Below are positions 1-6,697 of a stretch of 12,792 nucleotides of DNA, piece after piece. The DNA comes from Clostridia bacterium (GTDB lineage Bacteria > Bacillota_A > Clostridia > Oscillospirales > SIG627), in the NCBI GenBank assembly GCA_017508505.1, contig JAFVYT010000023.1, forward strand, positions 1 to 12,792, read 5' to 3'. A program made the position numbers and the translations under genes. The notes under the pieces were generated by a model. It made no database searches, was not told the DNA's origin, and saw only the letters and a list, made by a program, of their open reading frames with translations. Numbering within the stretch: position 1 is the first letter of the stretch; each line of letters begins with the position of its first letter.

Positions 1-179
1 ATGATGCCGAGGAAGGCTGTCTTTCTCTGCTTGGTGGTCCTCGTCCTTGCAAACGCTATCAGACAATAAAGGTTCAATGGCAAACCGCAGAGTTCCAAAC
101 CCGCGTGAAAACCTTCACCGGCTGGCCCGCCCAAATCATCCAGCACGAAATCGACCATTGCGATGGTGTATTGATTTGA
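1..179 (+). CDS. def: Peptide deformylase, C-terminal part (cut by window edge)
   Basis: An open frame entering from the left edge (first whole codon at base 3) ends at TGA 177-179 and encodes about 58 residues. It carries two of the three diagnostic deformylase motifs: EGCLS at bases 12-26, whose Cys binds the metal, and HEIDH at 144-158, with the two metal-binding His and the catalytic Glu. The enzyme removes the formyl group from the initiator methionine of new proteins in the cytosol. The protein stops seven residues after HEIDH (CDGVLI and stop follow), as in the short deformylases of many Clostridia. Motif 1 (GxGxAAxQ) and the start lie outside the window. The identification rests on both motifs at normal spacing and is firm. 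No terminator is evident directly after the stop. Confidence 0.9.
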   Translation, partial: DAEEGCLSLLGGPRPCKRYQTIKVQWQTAEFQTRVKTFTGWPAQIIQHEIDHCDGVLI

Positions 180-237
180 CATTTTATTTTACCCAAAAAG
201 AAACATTAGAATGAAATTATTTCAAAGACGATGGAAT

Positions 238-259
238 CAACAAACATTAGCGTTTGTTG
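238..259. repeat. 8-bp perfect inverted repeat (CAACAAAC / GTTTGTTG)
   Basis: CAACAAAC at 238-245 is exactly mirrored by GTTTGTTG at 252-259 around a six-base spacer. It lies in the AT-rich gap between the deformylase and lipoprotein genes. No T-run follows, so it does not read as a terminator. Its right arm overlaps the -35 box of a weak putative promoter, which would suit an operator, but this is inference. Confidence 0.4.
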
Positions 260-286
260 TCTTCAGTGTTTTATCAAAGGTATTGT
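257..286 (+). promoter_or_regulatory. Weak putative promoter for the 326-790 lipoprotein gene
   Basis: TTGTCT at 257-262, an 18-base spacer and TATTGT at 281-286 form a loose sigma-A-like promoter about 40 bases before the lipoprotein start. The match is poor (4 of 6 in each box), so this is only the best candidate in the gap. Confidence 0.3.
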
Positions 287-325
287 CTAACCGATATGCA
301 TTGCTGTTGGGACGGGAGTGAGGAT

Positions 326-790
326 ATGCTTAAAAGGGGATTGGGTCTGCTTTTAGCGGCGATGATGCTGTTTTCTCTTTCCGGCTGCTCGAGTGCATTC
401 TTTCTCTTTCTTGTTGCGACCGGGGATGACAGAGCAGACAAGGATGAGGTTTTTGAGTTTGTCTGTCAAAACGAAGAGGGCCTGCTGGAAGCCATTGAAA
501 GCGGGGACTTTTCTGCCTATGAGAATAAAGGCTTCCTGAAAGAAATCGACGCAGATGAAACGGTCGTTGATTTTTACTGCGGCGGTGCGGGAATGGGCTC
601 GGAGACGTCTTACGTGGGATTCTATTATACCTCGGAAAACGATATGGCGGCCGTGTGGTGCGCACCGTCCTCCGCCGATGGGTTGACGCCATCCGGAAAC
701 GGATTTGAGTGGAAAGAGCCCGATGGGGCCGATCGGTATTACACGGAGCACATTTGCGGCGAGTTTTATTATTACGAAGCCTCCTTCTGA
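326..790 (+). CDS. Small lipoprotein of unknown function
   Basis: The gene encodes 154 residues. The ATG at 326 is preferred over an in-frame ATG at 254 because it has a GGGAGTGAGG ribosome site just upstream and places a lipoprotein signal at the N-terminus: Lys-Arg at 3-4, a hydrophobic stretch, then the lipobox Leu18-Ser-Gly-Cys21. Cleavage would leave Cys21 to be lipidated, so the protein should sit on the outer face of the cytoplasmic membrane. The mature part is acidic, with a middle rich in Gly, Tyr and Ser and an aromatic, Tyr-rich C-terminus (GEFYYYEASF). It resembles uncharacterised Firmicute proteins with a DFYCGG(A/Y)G core followed by a GFYY segment, but I know of no function for them. 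It looks monocistronic, with a strong terminator 26 bases after the stop. Confidence 0.8.
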   Translation: MLKRGLGLLLAAMMLFSLSGCSSAFFLFLVATGDDRADKDEVFEFVCQNEEGLLEAIESGDFSAYENKGFLKEIDADETVVDFYCGGAGMGSETSYVGFYYTSENDMAAVWCAPSSADGLTPSGNGFEWKEPDGADRYYTEHICGEFYYYEASF

Positions 791-815
791 GTTGACTCCG
801 CTTGATAGAAAGGCC

Positions 816-855
816 AAAAGCCCGTAGCTCCGTGGGGGAGCCTCGGGCTTTTTTT
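816..855 (+). terminator. Rho-independent terminator after the lipoprotein gene
   Basis: AAAAGCCCG (816-824) pairs with CGGGCTTTT (844-852), and inside it GCTCC (827-831) pairs with GGAGC (837-841), separated by a two-base internal loop on each side. A run of seven T ends at 855. Confidence 0.9.
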
Positions 856-918
856 GTGACCTCGGAGAAGCTTTTTCCAACTCAAGCGATTTTTCCGGGG
901 CTTTCCTATCCGAAACGC

Positions 919-947
919 TTGTTGATTGATGGATATTATGGTAAAAT
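919..947 (+). promoter_or_regulatory. Promoter of the radical SAM operon
   Basis: TTGTTG (919-924), a 17-base spacer and TAAAAT (942-947), with an extended -10 TGG at 939-941. Transcription should start near 954, about 100 bases before the radical SAM start and just ahead of the small ORF at 966. Confidence 0.6.
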
Positions 948-965
948 AAAGAAAAAAGCGGGGAG

Positions 966-1061
966 GTGCGCGGGTGGTCGAGGGGGGCTTCCGCTCTCGT
1001 TTGGGACGGGGCGATTTATGATCTGCCAAAGGCCGCCTCCGCTTTCTGCAAGGAACGATGA
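966..1061 (+). CDS. Possible 31-aa peptide overlapping the radical SAM start (ATGA)
   Basis: A frame open from 945 runs to TGA at 1059-1061, which overlaps the radical SAM ATG at 1058 as ATGA, the classic arrangement for translational coupling. With GTG966 as start it encodes 31 residues. The last 22 look like ordinary coding sequence in composition and codon choice (WDGAIYDLPK, then AASAFCKER). The start is the weak point: the GGGGAGG ribosome site at 960-966 overlaps the GTG and fits better with GTG974, which opens a different 15-codon frame. Options are a leader peptide that couples translation, a RiPP-type substrate of the radical SAM protein, the 3' remnant of a lost gene, or chance. No leader/core pattern, Cys-rich core or double-Gly cleavage site is visible. 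No family is recognised. Confidence 0.35.
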   Translation: MRGWSRGASALVWDGAIYDLPKAASAFCKER

Positions 1062-1807
1062 ATCCGTATCTGAAAAATCTGAACAAGCTCGAGTTTGTTG
1101 TGACCTATGCCTGTACGGGGCGGTGCAAGCATTGCTCCGAGGGGGAGCACGCCTCCTGCGGAGAACGGATCGATCCCGACATCGCCGCAGACGCGGTACG
1201 AAGGATCGCTTCGGAGAGAGCCATACAGACGGTGATGGCCTTTGGTGGGGAGCCGCTGCTCTTTCCGGAGGCCGTCTGTGCGATTATGACGGCCGCCAAG
1301 GAGAGGAGGATTCCGAGGCGGCAGGTCATCACAAACGGCTATTTTTCGGAGAATCCACACAGAATCCGTGAGGTGGCACAGCGGCTTTTCTTGTGCGGGA
1401 CAAACGATCTGATTTTGTCCGTGGATGCCTTCCATCAGGAAACGATCCCCCTTGACACCGCAAAGCGCTTTGCACGGGAAGCAAAGGCCTGCGGGATCCC
1501 GATTCGCCTTCAGCCCGCGTGGCTTGTAAGTGCGGCGGATGACAATCCCTATAACCGCCAAACGCGGGAGATTCTTGCAAGCTTTTCCGATATGGAAATT
1601 GGTGTGGGAGAGGGAAACGTCGTTTTTCCCGAGGGGAATGCTCTGAAATACCTTGGGGAGTATTTTGGCTCCGTGCCTCCGAAAAATCCCTATGCGGAGG
1701 ATCCGCGAGACCTGCGGTGCCTCTCCTTCGAGCCGAATGGCCACGTTCTCGGAGGGAATCTGTACCGGCACGATATTATGAAGCTGATCGAGGAGTATGC
1801 ACCGTAA
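1058..1807 (+). CDS. Radical SAM protein
   Basis: A 249-aa protein with the radical SAM cluster motif Cys19-x3-Cys23-x2-Cys26 (CTGRCKHC), which binds a [4Fe-4S] cluster and S-adenosylmethionine, and the SAM-contacting GGEP at residues 63-66. The ITNGYFS segment near 91-97 fits a later strand of the partial TIM barrel. There is no Cys-rich SPASM extension, only three further Cys beyond the motif region, so a single cluster is expected. The start is ATG1058 with AAGGA at 1050-1054. The N-terminus (NPYLKNLNK, then EFVVTYACTG) matches a family of short Firmicute radical SAM proteins that I recognise but for which I know no substrate. It is the first substantial gene of a packed operon, four bases before a P-loop kinase-like gene. 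Peptide modification, RNA modification or an activase role all remain open. Confidence 0.88.
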   Translation: MNPYLKNLNKLEFVVTYACTGRCKHCSEGEHASCGERIDPDIAADAVRRIASERAIQTVMAFGGEPLLFPEAVCAIMTAAKERRIPRRQVITNGYFSENPHRIREVAQRLFLCGTNDLILSVDAFHQETIPLDTAKRFAREAKACGIPIRLQPAWLVSAADDNPYNRQTREILASFSDMEIGVGEGNVVFPEGNALKYLGEYFGSVPPKNPYAEDPRDLRCLSFEPNGHVLGGNLYRHDIMKLIEEYAP

Positions 1808-1811
1808 CGAT

Positions 1812-2321
1812 ATGAAGAAAGTGATTGTCATCGGCTGTCCCGGCTCGGGAAAAACGACCTTTGCGGAGAAGCTGAGAGATCGGCTGGGGCTCCCTCTGTT
1901 TTATCTCGATGCCATCTGGCATAAATCCGACAGAACCCATATTTCAAGAGAGGAATACGACGCGCGCCTCGCAGAAATTCTGGCGCTGGACGCCTGGATC
2001 ATCGACGGAAATTACAGCCGTACGGTGGAGCGCCGAATGGCAGCCTGCGACACGGTCTTTCTGTTTGACCTGCCCGTGGAGCTGTGTCTTGACGGAGCGA
2101 GAGCCCGTCTCGGTAAGGCGCGACGGGATCTGCCGTGGGTCGATACCGAGCTCGACCCGAAGCTGGAACGGGCGATCGAGGAATTTCCAAGGAAGAATCT
2201 GCCCTCCCTATACGCGCTGATCGACCGATATCGGGACGGCAAAACGATTGTAATTTTCAAGAGCCGAGAGAGGGCGGATGCGTTCCTGAGACAGACCGAT
2301 CCGTCCCCATTCATTCGATGA
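1812..2321 (+). CDS. Adenylate-kinase-like P-loop NTPase (FlaR/topology-modulation type)
   Basis: A 169-aa protein opening with a beta strand and a Walker A loop, GCPGSGKT at residues 8-15. The segment AWIIDGNYS (61-69) followed by Arg74-Arg75 and VFLFDLP (82-88) is typical of the small nucleotide-kinase-like family often named DNA topology modulation protein or FlaR-related. These bind ATP and probably phosphorylate a small molecule, but the substrate is generally unknown. ATG1812 is chosen because it puts the usual MKKVIVIG start in place. An in-frame ATG at 1797 would add five residues and has AGGAG only one base away. The gene starts four bases after the radical SAM stop, so translation is probably coupled. 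Cytosolic by the absence of any signal or membrane segment. Confidence 0.82.
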   Translation: MKKVIVIGCPGSGKTTFAEKLRDRLGLPLFYLDAIWHKSDRTHISREEYDARLAEILALDAWIIDGNYSRTVERRMAACDTVFLFDLPVELCLDGARARLGKARRDLPWVDTELDPKLERAIEEFPRKNLPSLYALIDRYRDGKTIVIFKSRERADAFLRQTDPSPFIR

Positions 2322-2331
2322 AGAGGAAAAA

Positions 2332-2706
2332 ATGAGCAAATGGGCCGAGAGAGCAAAAAAGCTCAAAACGGATATCCCTGCGGTGATCCTTGCCTTCAAG
2401 GAGAAAAGGACGCCTTGGTATGCCAAGCTCCTTGCGGCGGTGGTGGTTGTGTACGCCCTTTCCCCCGTGGATCTGATCCCGGATTTTATTCCCGTTTTGG
2501 GGTATTTGGACGATGTGATCCTTTTGCCGACGCTGATCGCGCTTTGTGTCAAGTGTATTCCGAGGGACGTTTTTGCCGCCTGCCGCACACGAGCGGAGGG
2601 GATGGGGGAGAAGCGTGGAAGGTGGTATTACGCCATTCCCTTTGTGCTCATTTGGCTGGCGGTCATCGCATGGATCCTCTTGGCTGTGATAGAAGCGGGA
2701 GTATAA
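2332..2706 (+). CDS. YkvA/DUF1232 family membrane protein
   Basis: A 124-aa protein with the hallmark of the YkvA family (DUF1232): the hydrophobic block VVVYALSPVDLIPDFIPVLG at residues 38-57 followed by YLDD (58-61) and a second hydrophobic run to about 72. A separate C-terminal membrane helix spans about 99-121. The family is widespread in bacteria and its biochemical role is not established. The charged N-terminus (residues 1-28) should be cytoplasmic. The ribosome site AAGAGG (2321-2326) overlaps the end of the kinase-like gene's stop and sits five bases before ATG2332, so this is the last gene of the operon begun at 919-947. A bidirectional terminator follows immediately. Confidence 0.88.
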   Translation: MSKWAERAKKLKTDIPAVILAFKEKRTPWYAKLLAAVVVVYALSPVDLIPDFIPVLGYLDDVILLPTLIALCVKCIPRDVFAACRTRAEGMGEKRGRWYYAIPFVLIWLAVIAWILLAVIEAGV

Positions 2707-2741
2707 AAAAACGAAGCGATCACAGATCGCTTCGTTTTTTT
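2705..2741. terminator. Bidirectional terminator between convergent operons
   Basis: ACGAAGCGATC (2711-2721) pairs perfectly with GATCGCTTCGT (2725-2735) around the loop ACA. An A-run at 2705-2711 and a T-run at 2735-2741 give a U-tract on either strand. It serves the YkvA gene on the plus strand and the four-helix gene on the minus strand. Confidence 0.93.
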
Positions 2742-2743
2742 CT

Positions 2744-3442
2744 TTAGTTCTTCAGGAGCTTGCACTTCTGGTTGCGCTCATCCAGAAGTCTTCCTGCCTC
2801 GCGGCAAATGGCGGAGGCCTCCGCATACTCCCCTGCGGCAACCTTTTCCTTGCAGGCAAAAACAAGTCTTGCAAGCTCGGCCTCCAGAGATTGGAGGGCG
2901 TCGCAGCTGGTGGGATCGCTGTAGCGGACGTTCTCCGCAAAGCGGCTCAGCTCAGCCTTCAGAGCGGGATCCTCGCAGGAGGCCGCCAGAGACTCGGCAT
3001 TGGCACGGAGGAGCTTGATGTTCATGGTGCGCTCGACGTTCTTTTGCTTGATGCCCTCGATGGTCTCCTTGGCAAGGAAGCAGGAGATGGCAAAGACCAA
3101 ATAGATGATCAAGAGGAAGAACTGCACCACGAAGGGCCACTCCCAGGTCAGATCGTACTCAAAGATGATGAAGATCGTAGAGAGGACGAGCTGTGCGATG
3201 ATGTAGAAGGTGGAGTGCTTGACAATGGGGAAGCCGAAGAGCCAGTCCCGCATCAGCATACCCTTTTGCCCCAAAAGGAGCATCACGGCGGCCAAGGCAA
3301 TGCAGGAGATGCAGGTAAAGCTCCAGGAGAGCCAGAATACCGCAGAGTGCTCAAAGCCCGTCAGGATGAAAAGGATGACGTTGTATGCAAGGAAGCCCAA
3401 GGCCTCAATGATCAGAAACATATTTTGCTTTTTCGATTTCAT
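2744..3442 (-). CDS. Four-helix membrane protein with helical cytoplasmic tail, SPFH partner
   Basis: A 232-aa protein with four clear membrane segments at about residues 7-27, 33-58, 76-97 and 102-124, then a soluble, charged, alpha-helical C-terminal region (about 125-232) rich in Ala, Glu and Lys and likely to form helical hairpins. Three Cys lie in the tail between residues 197 and 227, and a CxC-type metal site is not obvious. The start ATG at 3442 has GAGGTG seven bases upstream. The gene begins 15 bases after the SPFH gene's stop, so the two are almost certainly one transcript and may form one complex. I do not recognise a named family. Its layout recalls the membrane partners of YdjI in the Bacillus subtilis ydjFGHI operon, but sequence homology to YdjG or YdjH cannot be claimed from here. 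Confidence 0.85.
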   Translation of the reverse strand: MKSKKQNMFLIIEALGFLAYNVILFILTGFEHSAVFWLSWSFTCISCIALAAVMLLLGQKGMLMRDWLFGFPIVKHSTFYIIAQLVLSTIFIIFEYDLTWEWPFVVQFFLLIIYLVFAISCFLAKETIEGIKQKNVERTMNIKLLRANAESLAASCEDPALKAELSRFAENVRYSDPTSCDALQSLEAELARLVFACKEKVAAGEYAEASAICREAGRLLDERNQKCKLLKN

Positions 3443-3457
3443 TTTCGTTCACCTCGC

Positions 3458-5224
3458 TTATTCGTCGCCGTCTTTTTTGGCGCCGCAACCGGCACAGAAC
3501 TTGCCCTTGTTATCCTTCTCGCCGCACTTGGGGCATTCCCAGGTAGCGGGAGCCTTGGGAGCGCCGCACATCTCGCAGAAGGCGCCCTTGTTGCCGCTGT
3601 GACCGCAGGCGCAGGTCCAGAGCTCGGGCTTGGGCTTGCCGCAGTTCATACAGAAGTTCTTGGTGTTTCCGTTTTCGCCGCAGGCACAGGTCCAGGTGTC
3701 TGCCGCAGGTGCCGTCGCAGGAGCGGCCTGATTGGGAGAGGAACCGGTGGACATAATATCCATCTTGTCGAACATGGTGGAGGCCATCTTCATTTGCGCC
3801 ATCATTCCCACAAGATCGGTGCCGACTCCGCCGCCGCCACCGCCGCCACCGCCGTTCGAGCCCATCTGGCCCATACCGGCGGCGTAAGCCTTCTGCACGT
3901 CTGCTTCCAGAACGTCCTTCTGGCTGTAGCCCTTGGCACGCATAATCTCCGCCTCGGCCATACCCGTGGCACGCATTGCCTCTGCCTCGCCCTGAGCACG
4001 GATCATCTGGAGGCGAGCCTCCGTTTCCTGGCGGGTGAGGAGTTTCTTCCGCTCTGCCTCGGCAACGTTGGCCTCCAGCTCTTCTCTCTGAATGCGCAGG
4101 TAGGCCTGAGAAATCAGAGACTTGATCTCCTGGAAGTTCTTGTCGGACTCGGGCAGGTCGATGTTGGTGATGTAGAAGTTGGGAATGGTCAGGCCGTATT
4201 CCTCAAACTTGGGGGAGATGCGCTCCCGCAGGCTGTCGGAAAGGGTGGCCATATACTGGTCAATCTCGAGGATATTGATCTTCATATCCTTGATGACTGC
4301 GGCCAGATGAGACTTCACCTCGCTCATCAGGGGAGCGCGGAAGTAGCTCTTTAAGGTGGTGTGGATCCGATCCGAGGAATCGGAGCCTGCGGAAAGGATC
4401 GTTCTGTCACCGATGCCGCCGGTGGTGCCGACCAGCTTCACGAGCAGCTTTCTGCCGTTTTCCACCTGCAGGTTCAATTCACCGCAGGCACCGATGTCCA
4501 GCGGGATTCCCGTGATGGGATCGATGAAGCGAACCCGGGAGTCCGTGCCCCACTTCAGACCCATATGAACGGTCTTATTAATAAAGTAGACCTCTGCGTG
4601 GAAGGGGGTCTGCTTGCCCGTGGGCAGATCGTAGATCTTTTTGAGGATGGGCAGGTTTGCGGTCTCCAGCGCGTGACGGCCGGGGCCAAAGGTATCCAGT
4701 GCCTCTCCCTCACAGAAGAAGATCGCCTCCTGAGACTCGTGCACCACGAGCTGAGAGCCCAGATTGAAGTCCTCGATGGGGTGCTTCCAGATGAAGGTGG
4801 AGTTGTCACCCTCGTACTGGATGACGCTCACGCCCGTGTCGTTGACCAGCTTTGCCTTGTTCAATTCCTTTTGCAGGTCGAGCTGATAGTCACAGATGGG
4901 GCAGAAGGGGTTGGTGGCGGTCTTGTCCACCTCGATGGCGCAGGCGCACTGCGGACAGTTGACGGTGACCATCTTGTAGCTGGCGGTGTTCGCGGTCAGA
5001 TGATCGATGGGCTTTCCGCAAACGGGACAGGTCTGATTCTTCTTGCTTTGGTCGAAAACCAAGGTGTTGTGACAGTGGGGACAAGTCTTGGAGATCAGCT
5101 TGGATTCCTTTACGTTGATCTCGTTGGCACAGGTACTGCACTTGATGGTCTTCTTGGAAAAAATGAAGTTGGATGCGGTATTGATGGTACCGCACTTGGG
5201 ACATTCCAATGCAAATTTTGCCAT
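3458..5224 (-). CDS. SPFH (band 7) protein, YdjI-like, with zinc ribbons at both ends
   Basis: A 588-aa protein. The start at 5224 (MAKFALECPK) has AGGAG seven bases upstream and is preferred over an in-frame ATG at 5296, which lies upstream of the predicted transcription start. Order of parts: six Cys-x2-Cys knuckles forming three N-terminal zinc ribbons (C8/C11, C29/C32, C48/C51, C66/C69, C90/C93, C108/C111); an SPFH domain of the YdjI type from about 130 to 370; a charged coiled coil from about 370 to 440; a nine-glycine tract at 458-466; a Met-rich stretch at 473-491; a Pro/Ala linker; and three C-terminal ribbons, each with a WxC start (C513/C515 with C525/C528, C538/C540 with C550/C553, C564/C567 with C577/C580). 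SPFH proteins form large oligomers at membranes. In B. subtilis YdjI is encoded with PspA, but no pspA is in this window. First gene of a two-gene operon. Confidence 0.9.
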   Translation of the reverse strand: MAKFALECPKCGTINTASNFIFSKKTIKCSTCANEINVKESKLISKTCPHCHNTLVFDQSKKNQTCPVCGKPIDHLTANTASYKMVTVNCPQCACAIEVDKTATNPFCPICDYQLDLQKELNKAKLVNDTGVSVIQYEGDNSTFIWKHPIEDFNLGSQLVVHESQEAIFFCEGEALDTFGPGRHALETANLPILKKIYDLPTGKQTPFHAEVYFINKTVHMGLKWGTDSRVRFIDPITGIPLDIGACGELNLQVENGRKLLVKLVGTTGGIGDRTILSAGSDSSDRIHTTLKSYFRAPLMSEVKSHLAAVIKDMKINILEIDQYMATLSDSLRERISPKFEEYGLTIPNFYITNIDLPESDKNFQEIKSLISQAYLRIQREELEANVAEAERKKLLTRQETEARLQMIRAQGEAEAMRATGMAEAEIMRAKGYSQKDVLEADVQKAYAAGMGQMGSNGGGGGGGGGVGTDLVGMMAQMKMASTMFDKMDIMSTGSSPNQAAPATAPAADTWTCACGENGNTKNFCMNCGKPKPELWTCACGHSGNKGAFCEMCGAPKAPATWECPKCGEKDNKGKFCAGCGAKKDGDE

Positions 5225-5308
5225 CTTGTTTCTCCTAACTGATAAAATTAAGGGAGTTTGCGATCGATTCCATCTTATTTTGGCAAGAGGGGACACCGAT
5301 ACGGTACC

Positions 5309-5337
5309 ATTATATAATACCGATTCTGTTTTTTCAA
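5309..5337 (-). promoter_or_regulatory. Promoter of the SPFH operon
   Basis: On the minus strand TTGAAA (5337-5332), a 17-base spacer and a perfect TATAAT (5314-5309). The -35 box overlaps the TGA stop of the MFS gene (5336-5334). The predicted start near 5302 gives a leader of about 78 bases before ATG5224. Confidence 0.87.
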
Positions 5338-6566
5338 GTCTTATGGGGGGATTTGTCGAAAACTTCCTTTTTTTCCGTTCCGCTTTTTCTCAGGAAAAGG
5401 TAGTAACCGATTCCCGATATGACCTGGAGCGCCGCGCCGAGACCCAAGGTGCCCGCACCTCCCAGCATGCTGAGCATTGGGGTGACGGCAACGCCGGCCA
5501 GAGCGCCGCCTGCCGTGTGAAGCAGCATCCGCCAGGAGGAATACTGCCCTACGTATTCGTAATCGACGAATTTCGTCACGGAGACGGGGACAGCGTTGTT
5601 GATGATATTGAGAAAGAAATTAGCGAAAAAGAACATGGTGTAAAAGAGGGAAAGATCGGGCTTTATGAGCATTGCGGGCATAAACAGGAGAAGCGCCCCG
5701 GAGGAAAGAAGGATCATCGAGCTGTTTTTTGCCCTTCGGGCAAGGAGTGCATAAATCAGGCTGCTGAGCACGTTTCCGATCTGCAGAAGAAGAGTCAGCA
5801 CCGCACCGGAGGAGCTTTCGGTGACACCCTCTATATGCCCGACGGTCATTGCCACGGTGAGAATCCCCGCGCAAAAGCCGCGAAAGAGATTGGGGAGGAT
5901 CAGAAGCGTGAAGGGGCGGTAGCGAAAGAGCCCCGCCTTTTTGGCGGTGATGCGCTTCGGCGCATTCTCCTCGCCTCCCTCTGACACCTTATACCGGCAC
6001 GTCAGGAGAAAGGAGCCGAAAAGGGCTGCCACACCGACGAGAAAGAAGCATAGCATCGTGACGTAATATTCAAAGCGGGAAAGGAAGAAGGACATCGCCG
6101 CCGAAACCACGATGCACCCGGCCCCCACGGCTACGCCGATGGTCCCCGTAAGACGGGCATAGTCGGACATATCCAGAATGAGGTAAGGGGACTTATAAAG
6201 AAGGACGTTGTGGATGGCCATGGAAACGTTCGTGATGATCCCTGCGGAAAAGACCAAAAGGTATTTTTCGGTGACGGGGATCCCCTGAAACAGACACAAA
6301 AGGATCAGAGAAAAGAAGAGTACCGTCTGACAGAGCATCGATAGGGCAAAGGCACGGATGACGTTGCGGATCCGATCGATGACCAGGGAGAAGCCCATCA
6401 TCACCGAAACCTGAATGATCTGCACCAAGGAGAGATACCAGGTGACAACACTCTCGTTCACGCCGCTTTCCAATAAAAAGCCCTGAACGACAGAGCCCGC
6501 TATCATCATATTGGCGGTGCTGTATAAAATATTCTGCAAGAAATACCGATTATGATTCTCTTTCAT
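5334..6566 (-). CDS. Major facilitator superfamily transporter
   Basis: A 410-aa, highly hydrophobic protein with about twelve membrane segments in two halves, separated by a charged cytoplasmic loop at about residues 196-212 (KVSEGGEENAPKRITAKK). The loop after the second helix has GFSLVIDRIRN, a variant of the MFS motif A (GxLxDRxGRR), so secondary transport across the cytoplasmic membrane is likely. Substrate cannot be read from the sequence; drug or sugar efflux and uptake of a small metabolite are all possible. The start ATG at 6566 has GGGAGG about ten bases upstream. It has its own candidate promoter at 6602-6630. No terminator separates it from the SPFH operon, so some read-through is expected, but the SPFH genes have a stronger promoter at its stop codon. 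Confidence 0.85.
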   Translation of the reverse strand: MKENHNRYFLQNILYSTANMMIAGSVVQGFLLESGVNESVVTWYLSLVQIIQVSVMMGFSLVIDRIRNVIRAFALSMLCQTVLFFSLILLCLFQGIPVTEKYLLVFSAGIITNVSMAIHNVLLYKSPYLILDMSDYARLTGTIGVAVGAGCIVVSAAMSFFLSRFEYYVTMLCFFLVGVAALFGSFLLTCRYKVSEGGEENAPKRITAKKAGLFRYRPFTLLILPNLFRGFCAGILTVAMTVGHIEGVTESSSGAVLTLLLQIGNVLSSLIYALLARRAKNSSMILLSSGALLLFMPAMLIKPDLSLFYTMFFFANFFLNIINNAVPVSVTKFVDYEYVGQYSSWRMLLHTAGGALAGVAVTPMLSMLGGAGTLGLGAALQVISGIGYYLFLRKSGTEKKEVFDKSPHKT

Positions 6567-6601
6567 CCAAAAGAGCCTCCCGTTTCTTCGAGCTTGACCC
6601 C

Positions 6602-6630
6602 ATCATACCACAGAGGAAAACGAATGAAAA
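6602..6630 (-). promoter_or_regulatory. Candidate promoter of the MFS gene
   Basis: On the minus strand TATGAT (6607-6602) preceded by the extended -10 bases TGG, with a weak TTTTCA -35 (6630-6625) at 17 bases. The start would give a leader of about 30 bases before ATG6566. The extended -10 makes up for the poor -35. Confidence 0.5.
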
Positions 6631-6671
6631 TACACTTTTCTGCCAAAATGAAACGCTTTATTTCCCAAAAG

Positions 6672-6697
6672 AAAAAGCGTCCCTTCGACGCTTTTTT
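6672..6697 (-). terminator. Terminator of the 57-aa gene
   Basis: AAAAAGCGTC (6672-6681) pairs with GACGCTTTTT (6687-6696) around CCTTC. On the minus strand the hairpin begins inside the TAA stop of the small gene and its 3' arm ends in five T. Its 5' A-run also makes it T-rich on the plus strand. Confidence 0.8.

Noticed and set aside
802..1371. 189-codon plus-strand frame across the terminator, promoter and radical SAM start
   Set aside because: It crosses a strong terminator and overlaps the radical SAM gene in another frame with Arg-rich composition.
1016..1831. 271-codon minus-strand frame opposite the radical SAM gene
   Set aside because: No ribosome site or domain; the plus-strand frame has the CxxxCxxC and GGEP motifs.
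2891..4354. Long plus-strand open frame (487 codons) opposite the SPFH and four-helix genes
   Set aside because: It runs antisense through two well-supported genes, has low-complexity Gly/Ala/Leu/His composition, no ribosome site and no recognisable domain. It results from codon bias of the minus-strand genes.
5225..5302. 78-base SPFH leader considered as a riboswitch or T-box
   Set aside because: No stem series, T-box sequence or terminator/antiterminator pair is visible.
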